From assembly GCF_026619415.1 (NCBI RefSeq), contig NZ_JAOVZR010000001.1:992001-1056000 (forward strand): a DNA stretch of 64,000 nt. The letters run 5' to 3'. How positions within the stretch are numbered: the first letter of the stretch is position 1; each line of letters opens with the position of its first letter. Positions 21,095 through 29,913 of the stretch are shown here, piece by piece. This stretch comes from Hoeflea algicola (GTDB lineage Bacteria > Pseudomonadota > Alphaproteobacteria > Rhizobiales > Rhizobiaceae). The position numbers and the translations under genes are program-made. The notes under the pieces were generated by a model. That model was not told the origin of the DNA. It ran no database searches and worked only from the letters and a program-made list of their open reading frames with translations.

Positions 21095-21403
21095 TCAGGT
21101 GTCATGGTTTGTTGGTTTGGTTGGCCCTTGCCGCTTCGACCGGGCAGGTTTGCGCCGTTCGAGCTTGACCACAAGCGAACGCCGCCAGCGTCGTACCATC
21201 GGCAAATCCTGCGACAGAATCAAAAAACCGAGGGGTATCATCCAGAAACCGAGAATCGGTAAAAACCCAAAAAAACCGCCGATAATCAGGCCGGCCCCCA
21301 ACGCCACCCGGACCGGAGCGCGCGCAGGCAGGCCAATGGTCCTCCGTCCGACCCGGATTTCGCCGCGGGCGGCGTTGAAACTGAAAGCGCTCTTTTTCGC
21401 CAT
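21095..21403 (-). CDS. Small membrane protein, PGPGW-like
   Basis: A 102-residue basic protein with a central hydrophobic hairpin (VALGAGLIIGGFFGFLPILG and WMIPLGFLILS) and a charged C-terminal tail (MVRRWRRSLVVKLERRKPA). The hydrophobic part followed by RRW resembles small putative transmembrane proteins of the PGPGW type. Function unknown. It stands alone ahead of tRNA-Asn on the opposite strand. Confidence 0.6.
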   Translation of the reverse strand: MAKKSAFSFNAARGEIRVGRRTIGLPARAPVRVALGAGLIIGGFFGFLPILGFWMIPLGFLILSQDLPMVRRWRRSLVVKLERRKPARSKRQGPTKPTNHDT

Positions 21404-21560
21404 TTAAACCTGCATCTGCCGAACCTTCCGGCTGCCAGCCAAGCCTATCAGATGGGTTTTCCCGCCTGGTTTGGCAAGATAGATGCCTTTTTCTTGAAAA
21501 ACAGCTTGGCAAATCAGAGAGGCATTTGTTATAGGCCCCACACACTGCTTAAGGCGGTGA

Positions 21561-21635
21561 TCCCCGGTAGCTCAGTGGTAGAGCAATCGACTGTTAATCG
21601 ATCGGTCGCTGGTTCGAATCCGGCCCGGGGAGCCA
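21561..21635 (+). tRNA. tRNA-Asn (GTT)
   Basis: A complete 75-base cloverleaf: acceptor arms TCCCCGG and CCGGGGA, D-arm with AGCTCAGTGGTAGAGC, anticodon GTT at 21593-21595, T-loop GGTTCGAATCC, and an encoded CCA end. Confidence 0.96.
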
Positions 21636-21644
21636 GATTCAGGA

Positions 21645-21677
21645 AAGGTCGCACCCTTCATCGGGTGCGGCCTTTTT
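21645..21677 (+). terminator. Intrinsic terminator of tRNA-Asn
   Basis: Ten-base arms (GGTCGCACCC and GGGTGCGGCC, with one G-T pair) with a short loop are followed by T5. It ends the tRNA transcript before the phrB promoter. Confidence 0.85.
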
Positions 21678-21741
21678 CATTTCCTGGCCCGACATGGTTC
21701 GCAAGGCTGCCGAACGCCCTGATTTTATTTCCTGAAACTTC

Positions 21742-21771
21742 TGATCCGTCTTTTCCGTAGAGCCGTATGAC
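21742..21771 (+). promoter_or_regulatory. RpoE (ECF11)-type promoter of phrB
   Basis: TGATCC at 21742-21747 and TATGAC at 21766-21771 are separated by exactly 18 bases. TGATCC with a TA-starting -10 about 18 bases later is the pattern known for Rhodobacter RpoE targets. The same arrangement lies ahead of the chrR-like gene at 29913-29884. The first in-frame ATG (21767) lies inside the -10 element, so translation of this transcript should start at 21821. Confidence 0.65.
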
Positions 21772-21820
21772 ACAGTCAAAGGCCGGGCAATTACGCCCAA
21801 GCGGAACCAGATTTTCAAAT

Positions 21821-23278
21821 ATGTCCCATGATGACAGCATCCTCAGCGATACCGCCATTGTCTGGTACCGCAACGATTTGCGCACCGGCGATAATGCAGC
21901 ACTGCTGGCGGCAAGCCAGCACCGCGCAGTTGTGCCGGTGTTCATACACCAGCCCGTCACGCCCGCCCGCCCGCTCGGTGGTGCGCGAAACTGGTGGCTG
22001 CATCACTCGCTTGCACGGCTGGGCGAACAACTCGAAAGTTTAGGCGCGCCTTTGCTGCTGCTGACTGGCGACCCGGAGGAACTGGTTCCCCGTCTGGTGC
22101 AATCGACCGGCGCCTCGGCAGTTTACTGGAACCGGCGTTACGATCCGGCTTACCAGGACGCTGATGCCGCACTCAAGCATCAGCTTCAATCAGACGGCAT
22201 CGTCGCCGAGAGCTTTGCCGGCCAGTTGCTGCATGAGCCGACGCGACTGCGCACCGGCAGTGGCGGATTTTATAAGGTCTACAGCCCGTTCTGGCGCGCA
22301 ATTGAACCAGATCTCGATAATCGGCCTCCCGCTCCTGCGCCACAAACACTGGCACCGCTTGTCCCTGTTCCGGCGTCCGAAAATCTTGATGACTGGAAAT
22401 TGTTGCCGACAGGACCGGATTGGGCTGGCGGTCTCGTCAAGGCGTGGCTTCCCGGAGAAGAAGGCGCCAAGGAGCGGCTTGCCGAATTTCTCGATGAACG
22501 CCTGCCCGATTACGCCGAACGCCGCGATGTGCCCGGTGTTGCGGCCACTTCCGGATTGTCGCCGCATCTCGCCCATGGCGAGATCACACCGGCGCAAATC
22601 CTCGAAGCACTCAAACACAGCGACACCGAAGCATCAACCGCCGATCGTACAGTTTTTCGCAAGGAAATTGGCTGGCGCGAGTTTTCCTGGCACCTGCTGG
22701 CCAACCGACCAGACCTCGCGAATTCCAATTACAGCAGCAAATTCGATAATTTCCCCTGGATTGCCCCGTCAGACCAGGCGCTTTCGGCATGGCGCAAAGG
22801 CATGACCGGTTACCCGATTGTCGACGCCGGCATGCGCCAGCTCTGGCAGACAGGCTGGATGCACAACCGCGTGCGCATGGTCACTGCTTCTTTCCTGACC
22901 AAGCATCTGATGATCGACTGGCGCCAGGGCGAAAGCTGGTTCTGGGACACGCTGGTCGACGCCGATCCCGCATCCAACGCCGCAAGCTGGCAATGGGTGG
23001 CCGGATCGGGTGCTGACGCGGCCCCCTATTTCCGCATTTTCAACCCGGTGCTTCAGGGCGAAAAATTCGACCCCGAAGGCGATTATGTCCGCCAGTTCGT
23101 GCCGGAACTGGCGCAGATGCCCAACCGCTACCTCCACAAGCCCTGGGCCGCACCCGACGACGTGCTGGCAAAAGCCGGTGTCCGGCTGGGCGAAACCTAT
23201 CCCGAACCCGTTGTCGACCATCAGACGGTGCGCAACCGCGCGCTTGCCGCCTATCAGCAGATCAAGGATGTCGCATGA
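21821..23278 (+). CDS. phrB: Deoxyribodipyrimidine photolyase
   Basis: Light-driven repair enzyme for cyclobutane pyrimidine dimers, 485 residues, with an N-terminal antenna domain (TAIVWYRNDLRTGDNAAL) and a C-terminal FAD domain (FRKEIGWREFSWHLL, WRKGMTGYPIVDAGMRQL, MHNRVRMVTASFLTKHL, WQWVAGSGADAAPYFRIFNP). The frame is open from 21767, but that ATG is in the promoter -10, so the ATG at 21821 is preferred; it has no strong ribosome binding site. The stop overlaps the next start, and it heads an apparent five-gene photooxidative stress operon. Confidence 0.93.
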   Translation: MSHDDSILSDTAIVWYRNDLRTGDNAALLAASQHRAVVPVFIHQPVTPARPLGGARNWWLHHSLARLGEQLESLGAPLLLLTGDPEELVPRLVQSTGASAVYWNRRYDPAYQDADAALKHQLQSDGIVAESFAGQLLHEPTRLRTGSGGFYKVYSPFWRAIEPDLDNRPPAPAPQTLAPLVPVPASENLDDWKLLPTGPDWAGGLVKAWLPGEEGAKERLAEFLDERLPDYAERRDVPGVAATSGLSPHLAHGEITPAQILEALKHSDTEASTADRTVFRKEIGWREFSWHLLANRPDLANSNYSSKFDNFPWIAPSDQALSAWRKGMTGYPIVDAGMRQLWQTGWMHNRVRMVTASFLTKHLMIDWRQGESWFWDTLVDADPASNAASWQWVAGSGADAAPYFRIFNPVLQGEKFDPEGDYVRQFVPELAQMPNRYLHKPWAAPDDVLAKAGVRLGETYPEPVVDHQTVRNRALAAYQQIKDVA

Positions 23279-24615
23279 ACGTTCATCTCAAGCCATTCGC
23301 CACCTCCACCGGCCGCCAGCGTCTGCGCGTTGCCGTTATCGGCTCCGGCATCTCCGGCGCGTCGGCAGCTTGGGCCATGCGCGATTTGCACGACGTCACG
23401 GTCTACGAATCAGCCTCGCGTGCCGGCGGCCACACCGCTACCGTGGATATTGACTATGATGGCGCTACGATCCCGGTCGACACCGGCTTCATTGTCTATA
23501 ACGAACTCAATTATCCCAACCTGACCGCACTTTTTTCCCATCTCGGTGTCGATACCCATGACAGCGACATGAGCTTTGCGCTCTCGCTCGATCACGGCAA
23601 GCTCGAATGGGGCGGCGACAATTTATCGACGCTGTTTGCCCAGAAGCGAAACCTGCTGCGCCCGTCCTTCCTGCTGATGCTGCGTGAAATCCTGCGCTTC
23701 AACAAGATCTGCCTGCAGGACCGCGCCGCCGGCCATCTTACCGCCCGTTCGATCGGCGATTATCTCAACTGGCGCGGCTTTTCACCGGGCTTCATGAACA
23801 ATTACCTGGTGCCGATGGCTGCCGCCATATGGTCAACGCCCGCCAAGCGACTTCTTGAATTCCCGGCTACCTATTTCGTCAATTTCTTTGAAAACCATCG
23901 GTTGATCTATTCGGAACGGCCGACCTGGCGCACTGTCACCGGTGGCAGCCGCAATTATCTCGACAAACTGCTGGCGCCGCTCGGCAACCGGGTTCGGCTC
24001 AATACCGGCGCCGTCTCGGTTCGCCGCGGCGGGGCGGGCGTCGATATTCTCGACACCACCGGCCGCCTCGAGAGCTACGACCGGGTGATCTTCGCCTGCC
24101 ACACCGACCAGGCATTGCGGATCCTGGATAACCCGACAGCAGCCGAAACAGCCGCTCTCACCGCCATACCCTACAGTCCCAACAGGGTGATTCTGCATCG
24201 CGACGAGCGCTTGATGCCGACCCGCAAGAAAGTCTGGGCCTCTTGGAACTACATGCGCTCTTCCGTTCCCCAGAGTGACGCCAATGTGGCGGTTTCCTAC
24301 TGGATGAACCGCCTGCAAGGAATCGATCCGGCCAAACCATTGTTCGTTACACTCAACCCTGATCGCGAGCCAAGGTCGGAACTGGTGTTTGGCGAATACA
24401 GCTACGACCACCCGCAATTCGGCAATAACGCCATGCAGGTGCAGGCGCGTCTGAAACAGATCCAGGGCGACAATCATACCTATTTCGCCGGCGCATGGAC
24501 CGGCTACGGGTTCCATGAGGACGGGCTTACCTCCGGCATCAATGCAGCCGAGGCGCTGGGCGCCACCCTGCCCTGGCGCCAGCCCGCAGCAACCCCGCTG
24601 GAATTGGCTGCTTGA
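23275..24615 (+). CDS. FAD-dependent oxidoreductase of the amine oxidase family
   Basis: A 446-residue flavoprotein with an N-terminal dinucleotide-binding fold (VAVIGSGISGASAAWAM, about residue 20, followed by acidic YESASRAGGH) and a C-terminal FAD-contact segment (FAGAWTGYGFHEDGLTSG). Its ATG overlaps the phrB stop by four bases. Homologues accompany DUF1365 and cyclopropane synthase genes in singlet-oxygen regulons and are linked to furan fatty acid formation or lipid modification in related alphaproteobacteria; the substrate here is not shown. Confidence 0.8.
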   Translation: MNVHLKPFATSTGRQRLRVAVIGSGISGASAAWAMRDLHDVTVYESASRAGGHTATVDIDYDGATIPVDTGFIVYNELNYPNLTALFSHLGVDTHDSDMSFALSLDHGKLEWGGDNLSTLFAQKRNLLRPSFLLMLREILRFNKICLQDRAAGHLTARSIGDYLNWRGFSPGFMNNYLVPMAAAIWSTPAKRLLEFPATYFVNFFENHRLIYSERPTWRTVTGGSRNYLDKLLAPLGNRVRLNTGAVSVRRGGAGVDILDTTGRLESYDRVIFACHTDQALRILDNPTAAETAALTAIPYSPNRVILHRDERLMPTRKKVWASWNYMRSSVPQSDANVAVSYWMNRLQGIDPAKPLFVTLNPDREPRSELVFGEYSYDHPQFGNNAMQVQARLKQIQGDNHTYFAGAWTGYGFHEDGLTSGINAAEALGATLPWRQPAATPLELAA

Positions 24616-24617
24616 GC

Positions 24618-25463
24618 ATGAACATTCCCGCCCCTGCGACCCCTGCCATGGACCAACGGCGCCCGGCCTCGCTTTATGCTGGTGATGTCATGCACCAGCG
24701 CATGAAGCCGGTCGGCCATCGCTTCCGCTACAAGGTCTACTCGCTGCTGATCGATCTCGACCAGCTTGACCAGGCCGATCGTCTGTCGAAGCTGTTTTCG
24801 GTCAACCGCACCAACCTGATGTCGTTTCATGAATCAGATCATCTGCGCGGGTCCCAGGCAAAGACCCTTCGTGCCCATGTCGACGCGCTGTTGCATGCCG
24901 CCGGTCTCGACCAACCCGCCGCCCGCATCGAACTCGCCTGCTACCCACGGATCTTCGGCCACGTCTTCAATCCGCTGTCGGTCTATTACGCTTATGACAG
25001 CGACGATGAACCCGTTGCGATGATCTATGAAGTGCGCAACACTTTCGGCGAAAGCCACACCTATGTGTGTCTTGTCGAGGACGGCGAGGCGACACCGGCC
25101 GGCATCCGCCAGAGCCGGGCGAAGAACTTCTATGTCTCGCCCTTCATCGAGCTTGAGATGCGCTACAACTTCCGCATGAACAGGCCGGCAGAACAGCTCA
25201 AATGGCGCATTCTGGAGACAGACCAGTCTGGGCCGTTGCTTGCTGCGACCTATAATGGCACACGCAGAGACCTCTCGAACCGATCTATTGTCGCTTGCCT
25301 ATTGCAGATTCCGCTTCTGCCGTGGAAGATTGTCGGCGGCATTCACTTCGAAGCGCTTAAATTGTGGCTCAAGGGAATGCGTACCGTGCCGCGCCCGGCG
25401 CCGCCTCCCATGGCGAGCTTTCGCGATCAGGGAAAGCTCGATCATCCGGTGGCCAAGCCGTGA
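24618..25463 (+). CDS. DUF1365 family protein
   Basis: A 281-residue soluble protein with the DUF1365 pattern: LYAGDVMHQRMKPVGHRFRY near the start, then YPRIFGHVFNPLSVYY and NTFGESHTY. It lies between the FAD protein and cfa, the usual partner set. A TTG at 24612 overlapping the previous stop is an alternative start. Biochemical role is unknown; context points to fatty acyl modification. Confidence 0.82.
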   Translation: MNIPAPATPAMDQRRPASLYAGDVMHQRMKPVGHRFRYKVYSLLIDLDQLDQADRLSKLFSVNRTNLMSFHESDHLRGSQAKTLRAHVDALLHAAGLDQPAARIELACYPRIFGHVFNPLSVYYAYDSDDEPVAMIYEVRNTFGESHTYVCLVEDGEATPAGIRQSRAKNFYVSPFIELEMRYNFRMNRPAEQLKWRILETDQSGPLLAATYNGTRRDLSNRSIVACLLQIPLLPWKIVGGIHFEALKLWLKGMRTVPRPAPPPMASFRDQGKLDHPVAKP

Positions 25464-25500
25464 CGGAGCAACTGATGGCAGAACTGAGGAGGCTCTGCGC

Positions 25501-26751
25501 ATGAACAACGAAGCCACCTGGAACGAGTTTGAACAGGCTGAACGGCTGTCAACGGAAAACCTGTCCGCCTATCTGCGCGGGCTGCCGGCAAAAGCAAAGA
25601 TGGCTTTGCGCGGCCTCTTGCACATGGGCCATGGCCGTCTGTCGATCCGCATGCCGGATGGACGCTGGGTGCTGATCGAGGGCCACACAGCGGGGCCCGA
25701 AGCCGCGCTGATCCTGCACAACTGGAATCTGGCGCACAGGGCGCTGACCGGCGGCACCATCGGCGTTGCCGAATCTTACATCGATGGCGATTGGGAAAGC
25801 CCCGATGTCACCGCTTTCCTGGAATTGTTTCTGGTCAATGTCGAAGTCGGCGACACACTCGCCGGCGGCGCCCGTGGTCTTGCCCGGCTGGTTGAGATGG
25901 TTCGCCACTGGCTACGCTCCAACACCCGCACCCAGGCCAAGAAGAACATCTCGGCCCACTACGATCTGGGAAATGAATTTTACAGCAAATGGCTCGACGA
26001 GACGATGACCTACTCGTCGGCGCTCTACGGTACCGGCGCCAATGACCTTGCTTCGGCCCAGACAGCGAAATACCGCGCGCTGGCCGAAGCGGTCGGGCTC
26101 AAGGCTGGCGACCATGTGCTTGAAATCGGTTGTGGCTGGGGTGGATTTGCCGAATTCGCTGCACGCGAGATTGGCTGCCGCGTCTCCGGGCTGACCATAT
26201 CCGACGAGCAACTGGCTTTTGCCCGCGAACGCATCGAAAAGGCCGGATTGGCCGACAAGGTGGACCTGCGGTTTCAGGACTACCGCGACGAAACCGGTTC
26301 CTATGATGCGGTGGTCTCGATTGAAATGTTCGAGGCCGTGGGTGAGAAATACTGGCCTGGCTATTTCGCCAAGGTACGGCAATGCCTCAAACCCGGCGGT
26401 CGCGCCGGATTGCAGATCATTACCATCAAGCCCGAGGCCTACCAGACCTACCGCGCCAATCCCGATTTCATCCAGCGCTATGTGTTTCCGGGCGGCATGC
26501 TGCCAACTGAGACCCACCTGACCTCGCTTGGCCAGGCTGCCGGTCTCGACATGATCGACCACCGCGCCTTCGGTCCCGATTACGGGCGCACGCTGGCTGA
26601 ATGGCGGCAACGGTTCTGGGATGCCTGGGAGGAGATCCAACCACTTGGGTTCGATACCCGCTTCAAGCGGCTCTGGGAATTCTACATGTATTACTGCGAG
26701 GCCGGCTTCCGCTCTGGCCACATCAATGTGCGCCAGGTGGTCTACAGCTAG
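25501..26751 (+). CDS. cfa: Cyclopropane-fatty-acyl-phospholipid synthase family protein
   Basis: A 416-residue SAM-dependent enzyme acting on unsaturated acyl chains in membrane phospholipids. The SAM site is VLEIGCGWGGFAEFAAREIG; other family signatures are KKNISAHYDLGNEFYSKWLD, MTYSSALY and YVFPGGMLPT. GAGGAGG lies eight bases before the ATG at 25501; the open frame further upstream is antisense-like extension inside the DUF1365 gene and is not used. In Rhodobacter the corresponding gene belongs to the RpoE singlet-oxygen response. Confidence 0.92.
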   Translation: MNNEATWNEFEQAERLSTENLSAYLRGLPAKAKMALRGLLHMGHGRLSIRMPDGRWVLIEGHTAGPEAALILHNWNLAHRALTGGTIGVAESYIDGDWESPDVTAFLELFLVNVEVGDTLAGGARGLARLVEMVRHWLRSNTRTQAKKNISAHYDLGNEFYSKWLDETMTYSSALYGTGANDLASAQTAKYRALAEAVGLKAGDHVLEIGCGWGGFAEFAAREIGCRVSGLTISDEQLAFARERIEKAGLADKVDLRFQDYRDETGSYDAVVSIEMFEAVGEKYWPGYFAKVRQCLKPGGRAGLQIITIKPEAYQTYRANPDFIQRYVFPGGMLPTETHLTSLGQAAGLDMIDHRAFGPDYGRTLAEWRQRFWDAWEEIQPLGFDTRFKRLWEFYMYYCEAGFRSGHINVRQVVYS

Positions 26752-26765
26752 AAACACCCACACAC

Positions 26766-26804
26766 TTCACCCGCACCAGCATGTAATCGCCGGGTGCGGG
26801 TGAA
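26766..26804. terminator. Long hairpin after cfa
   Basis: Perfect 12-base arms (TTCACCCGCACC and GGTGCGGGTGAA) flank a 15-base loop, 15 bases after the cfa stop. No T tract follows on either strand, so it may limit read-through into the transporter gene or protect the upstream mRNA. Confidence 0.4.
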
Positions 26805-26849
26805 CCATCTGCACGCCACCCCCGTAGACACAGGCACCGAGGCGTCAGG

Positions 26850-26882
26850 CCAACCCTGGCCCAACTCTGGCCCAACCCTGGC
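26850..26882. repeat. Three tandem 11-base repeats
   Basis: CCAACCCTGGC, CCAACTCTGGC and CCAACCCTGGC follow each other without gaps, 24 bases before the GTG start of the transporter. One base differs in the middle copy. Confidence 0.75.
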
Positions 26883-26906
26883 ATTGACCAACAATCAGGT
26901 GAACCT

Positions 26907-28267
26907 GTGGATACCGAACTGCCGGACTCGTCGCGCCGCCCGCCAGTACTGGCACGCGGCCAGATCATCGCCTACGCCCTGCCCGCCATTCCGCTGGCGG
27001 CGCTGTCGCTGCCACTTTATGTGCTGGTTCCGACTTTCTACACCGAAACCCTTGGCCTATCGCTCGCTTCGGTTGGCTTTGCGCTTTTGCTGGTGCGCCT
27101 GTTCGATGCAGTCAACGATCCTTTGATTGGCTGGGCTGCGGACCGGTTCCGGCCCCGTTTCGGCCGCCGCCGCACGCTGTTTGCACTGAGCCTGCCGTTA
27201 ACGGCCGTTTCGGCACTGATGCTGTTCTGGCCACCCGCCGTCGTCACGACAGCCTGGCTCGTCGGATGGGGGCTGATGCTGTCGCTCGGCTATACCGCGG
27301 CGCTGATCCCGTTTTCAGCCTGGGGGCGGAACTGGCCACCGATTACCATGGCCGCGCCCGCATTGCCGGCTCGCGCGAGGCGTTAACGCTGGTCGGCACG
27401 CTGATCGCCATTGCGCTGCCCTTTGCCATCGGCTTTGATCAGAGCGCCAACGCCCAGCCCGGTGGGCTGCACGGGCTTGCGGTACTCGGCATTGTCGTGT
27501 TCGCAGCGCTGCCACTGCTGGGCGCAATCGCGGTGATCTTCACACCCGAACCGGCGGAACATTCCCGCACCCGGCTTGACCTACGCGCCAGCCTCGCACA
27601 TCTGGCCCGCAACCGGCCGTTTGTCCGGCTGATCGCTGCCTTTTTCCTCAATGGCCTCGCCAACGGTATTCCCGCCACGCTGTTTTTGTATTTCGTTTCC
27701 GAGCGGCTCGGCCTGCCCGACGCGCGCGGACCGCTGCTGTTTCTCTATTTCCTCTGCGCCATCGCCGGCGTGCCCCTCGCCACCTGGGCTGCACGCGGTT
27801 TTGGCAAGCACCGCGCCTGGTGCTACGCCATGCTCGCCGCGTGCCTGGCCTTCGCACCGGCGCCGCTACTTGGCGAAGGAAACCTCGTGGGCTTCGCGCT
27901 GATCTGTGTTGTCACCGGCTTGCTGCTGGGGTTTGATCTCGTGCTGCCGCCGGCAATCCAGGCCGATGTCATCGACGTCGATACGGCGGACTCCGGCGAA
28001 CAGCGCTCCGGCGCCTATTTCGCGGCCTGGAGTCTCGCCACCAAACTTTCGCTTGCCGGCGGCGTCGGCATTGTCTTTCCGTTGCTTGCCGGATTTGGCT
28101 TCGATCCATCGTCCAATGTTGGATCAGTGCAAGGCCTGACCGCCTTGGCCATCGCCTATGCCTGGGCGCCGATCGCCGCCAAGCTCGCCGCCATCGCCTT
28201 GATGTGGAATTTCCCGCTCGACGAGGCCACCCAAATAGAACTTAGAAACCGCATCGAGACCACTTGA
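26907..28267 (+). pseudogene. GPH-type (Na+/melibiose-like) MFS transporter, frameshifted
   Basis: A 12-helix transporter of the glycoside-pentoside-hexuronide family, split over two frames. The first part starts at a GTG (26907) with AGGTGA upstream and runs to 27386, including DAVNDPLIGWAADRFRPRFG. The second frame, from about 27327 to 28267, continues with ELATDYHGRARIAGSREAL. The frames join at a G5 run (27322-27326): one more G would give a continuous SAWGAEL. The gene may be intact in the cell if the base was lost in sequencing. The Rhodobacter RpoE cluster also contains a GPH-type symporter. Its stop abuts the stop of the SDR gene on the other strand. Confidence 0.75.
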
Positions 28268-29071
28268 TCAGGCCGTCTGCAACGGCCGCTTCTTCCAGCC
28301 GGTCGCCGCATTCATCAGCCAGAAATAGACGGGATAGGGGAGAAATTGCAGCGCCTTGAGAACAAAGGTGAAGCGCCGCGGAAAGGTAATCTCGAAGGCG
28401 CTGGATTTCAGCCCCCGGGCAATCCGGTTGGCCGCCTCTTCAGGCTGCAAGAGCGCAGGCATGGCAAAGGCGTTGTCTTCGGTGGCAGGTGTGTCGACAA
28501 AACCCGGATTGATCACCTGGATATGGACGCCAAGCTTGTCGAGATCGAATTTCAGGCTTTCGGCCATGTTGATCAGCGCCGCCTTGGTCGCGCCATAGGC
28601 AGCGCTTGTCGGCATACCGCCATAGCCGGTAACGGATGAAACAATGGCCAGTTGCCCACGTCGCCGCGCTTTCATGTGCGATAGTGCAGGCACCAGACCA
28701 TTGACGACGCCGGACAGATTGACCGCGAAGCTCGTGTCGAAATCCGCGACCTTCAACTGTTCACCGTAAACCGGCAGATAGACGCCGGCATTGAACACGG
28801 CAAGCGCAAGTCCGCCTCGATGCGCGTCGATCCGTTCAACGATCGCAGCCATCTCGTTGGCACGGGTCACATCGCCCGGCGCGGCAATGACCCGACCCAT
28901 GAGGCCGCTGGCATCGCGCTCGAGTTCAGCCAGTTGGTCGACGCTGCGCGCGGTGGCAAACACCACAAACCCCTCGCTCGCCAATGTGAGTGCCAGCGAT
29001 CGACCGATGCCGCTTGAGGCGCCGGTAATCCAGACAGCTCCGTCTGCTGGTTTGGCGATGTATTGGGTCAT
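28268..29071 (-). CDS. Short-chain dehydrogenase/reductase
   Basis: A 267-residue SDR with the cofactor motif VWITGASSGIGRSLAL near the start, the NAG element (VFNAGVY), and the active-site YGATKAAL. The ATG at 29071 has GGAG at a good distance; the open frame starts nine codons earlier. It follows the chrR-like gene after 84 bases and is probably cotranscribed, which places it in the photooxidative stress set. Substrate unknown. Confidence 0.85.
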   Translation of the reverse strand: MTQYIAKPADGAVWITGASSGIGRSLALTLASEGFVVFATARSVDQLAELERDASGLMGRVIAAPGDVTRANEMAAIVERIDAHRGGLALAVFNAGVYLPVYGEQLKVADFDTSFAVNLSGVVNGLVPALSHMKARRRGQLAIVSSVTGYGGMPTSAAYGATKAALINMAESLKFDLDKLGVHIQVINPGFVDTPATEDNAFAMPALLQPEEAANRIARGLKSSAFEITFPRRFTFVLKALQFLPYPVYFWLMNAATGWKKRPLQTA

Positions 29072-29155
29072 GCGTTTCTCCAAGCAGGCAATCTGCACCT
29101 TGATACGTTGCAGGCGGCGGCCCGGTTCAGGAGATTTGCAAAAATTCCGCCGGGC

Positions 29156-29800
29156 TTAGCCGATAAGATCACCGATCATCTGCCGGAACGAGCCAGTCAT
29201 CTTCAGGGGCGCATCCATTACCGCAAGCCCGATGCAGGGCCGCTCGGCGTCAGCGCAAGGGCGATGATCCACCGAATCGTCGGCCACCGAAATATCACCG
29301 CGGCCATAGTGACCGCGTGAATCTGAAAATGCGCCGTCGAGCACCAGTGACAATTCGCTGCCCTCATGGGTATGTGCCGGCACGGTACGGCCCGGCTTGA
29401 TCCAGAACAGATTGACGTGACAGCCGTCGATGTCGCCGAGATCATATTCGCGGTAACCCGGCAAGCGCGTCCGCCACGGCACATCACCGGCGTCAAAGCC
29501 GATGAAATCGCGCAACACCTGCGGAAACACCACTGCATCGGGTTTCGGCGCAGCGGCAACGGTCTCCGGCGCCTGTGATTCTATGATCGCAGCGAGCATC
29601 GCGTCGCGGTCCGACAGTGCGGCGGGATCGATCTCCATCAGCGCCTGCCCCGCCATCGCCTCGAGATTGGCGACCCTGACCCGATTTTCGGGTTTGAGTT
29701 CAAGATGCGCTTCCACCAGCACCCGCGCCGGTGCCGGAAGCGTACCGGCGACATAGCGCGCCAGCAGCGAATCGATCGTATCAATGTGTTCACGCACCAT
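29156..29800 (-). CDS. chrR: ChrR-like anti-sigma/cupin protein with altered zinc site
   Basis: A 214-residue protein matching ChrR, the zinc anti-sigma factor that holds RpoE inactive until singlet oxygen appears. The N-terminal helical part (IDSLLARYVAGTLPAPARVL) matches the anti-sigma domain, and the C-terminal cupin keeps its metal ligands (HTHEGSE at about residue 140 and a later DH). In Rhodobacter ChrR the anti-sigma zinc site reads HxxxCxxC; here it is H32, K36 and N39, so both cysteines are missing. No sigma-factor gene lies next to it. It may use a distant rpoE, work without that zinc ligand set, or have another partner. Confidence 0.8.
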   Translation of the reverse strand: MVREHIDTIDSLLARYVAGTLPAPARVLVEAHLELKPENRVRVANLEAMAGQALMEIDPAALSDRDAMLAAIIESQAPETVAAAPKPDAVVFPQVLRDFIGFDAGDVPWRTRLPGYREYDLGDIDGCHVNLFWIKPGRTVPAHTHEGSELSLVLDGAFSDSRGHYGRGDISVADDSVDHRPCADAERPCIGLAVMDAPLKMTGSFRQMIGDLIG

Positions 29801-29883
29801 GCGTCGTCAGCTTCCTGTCGGTTCAGGAGATTGTCATCCACCCTTCGGCGCAATCAGCCCAGGCTGTCAAATCCAAGTGTCAC

Positions 29884-29913
29884 TTTCTACGCGTGACCCT
29901 TCATTCCGGATCA
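29884..29913 (-). promoter_or_regulatory. RpoE (ECF11)-type promoter of the chrR-like gene
   Basis: On the minus strand TGATCC (29913-29908) and TAGAAA (29889-29884) are spaced by exactly 18 bases, about 85 bases before the chrR-like ATG. The same -35 and spacing occur ahead of phrB. Confidence 0.65.

Noticed and set aside
20195..21635. A genomic island between tRNA-Cys and tRNA-Asn
   Set aside because: No integrase, no repeated tRNA end and no mobile gene is seen; the genes between are ordinary chromosomal types.
25240..25500. Upstream extension of cfa
   Set aside because: It overlaps the conserved end of the DUF1365 gene in another frame; the ATG at 25501 has a strong ribosome binding site.
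26850..26882. CRISPR-like repeats
   Set aside because: Units of 11 bases are directly adjacent without spacers and no cas genes are present.
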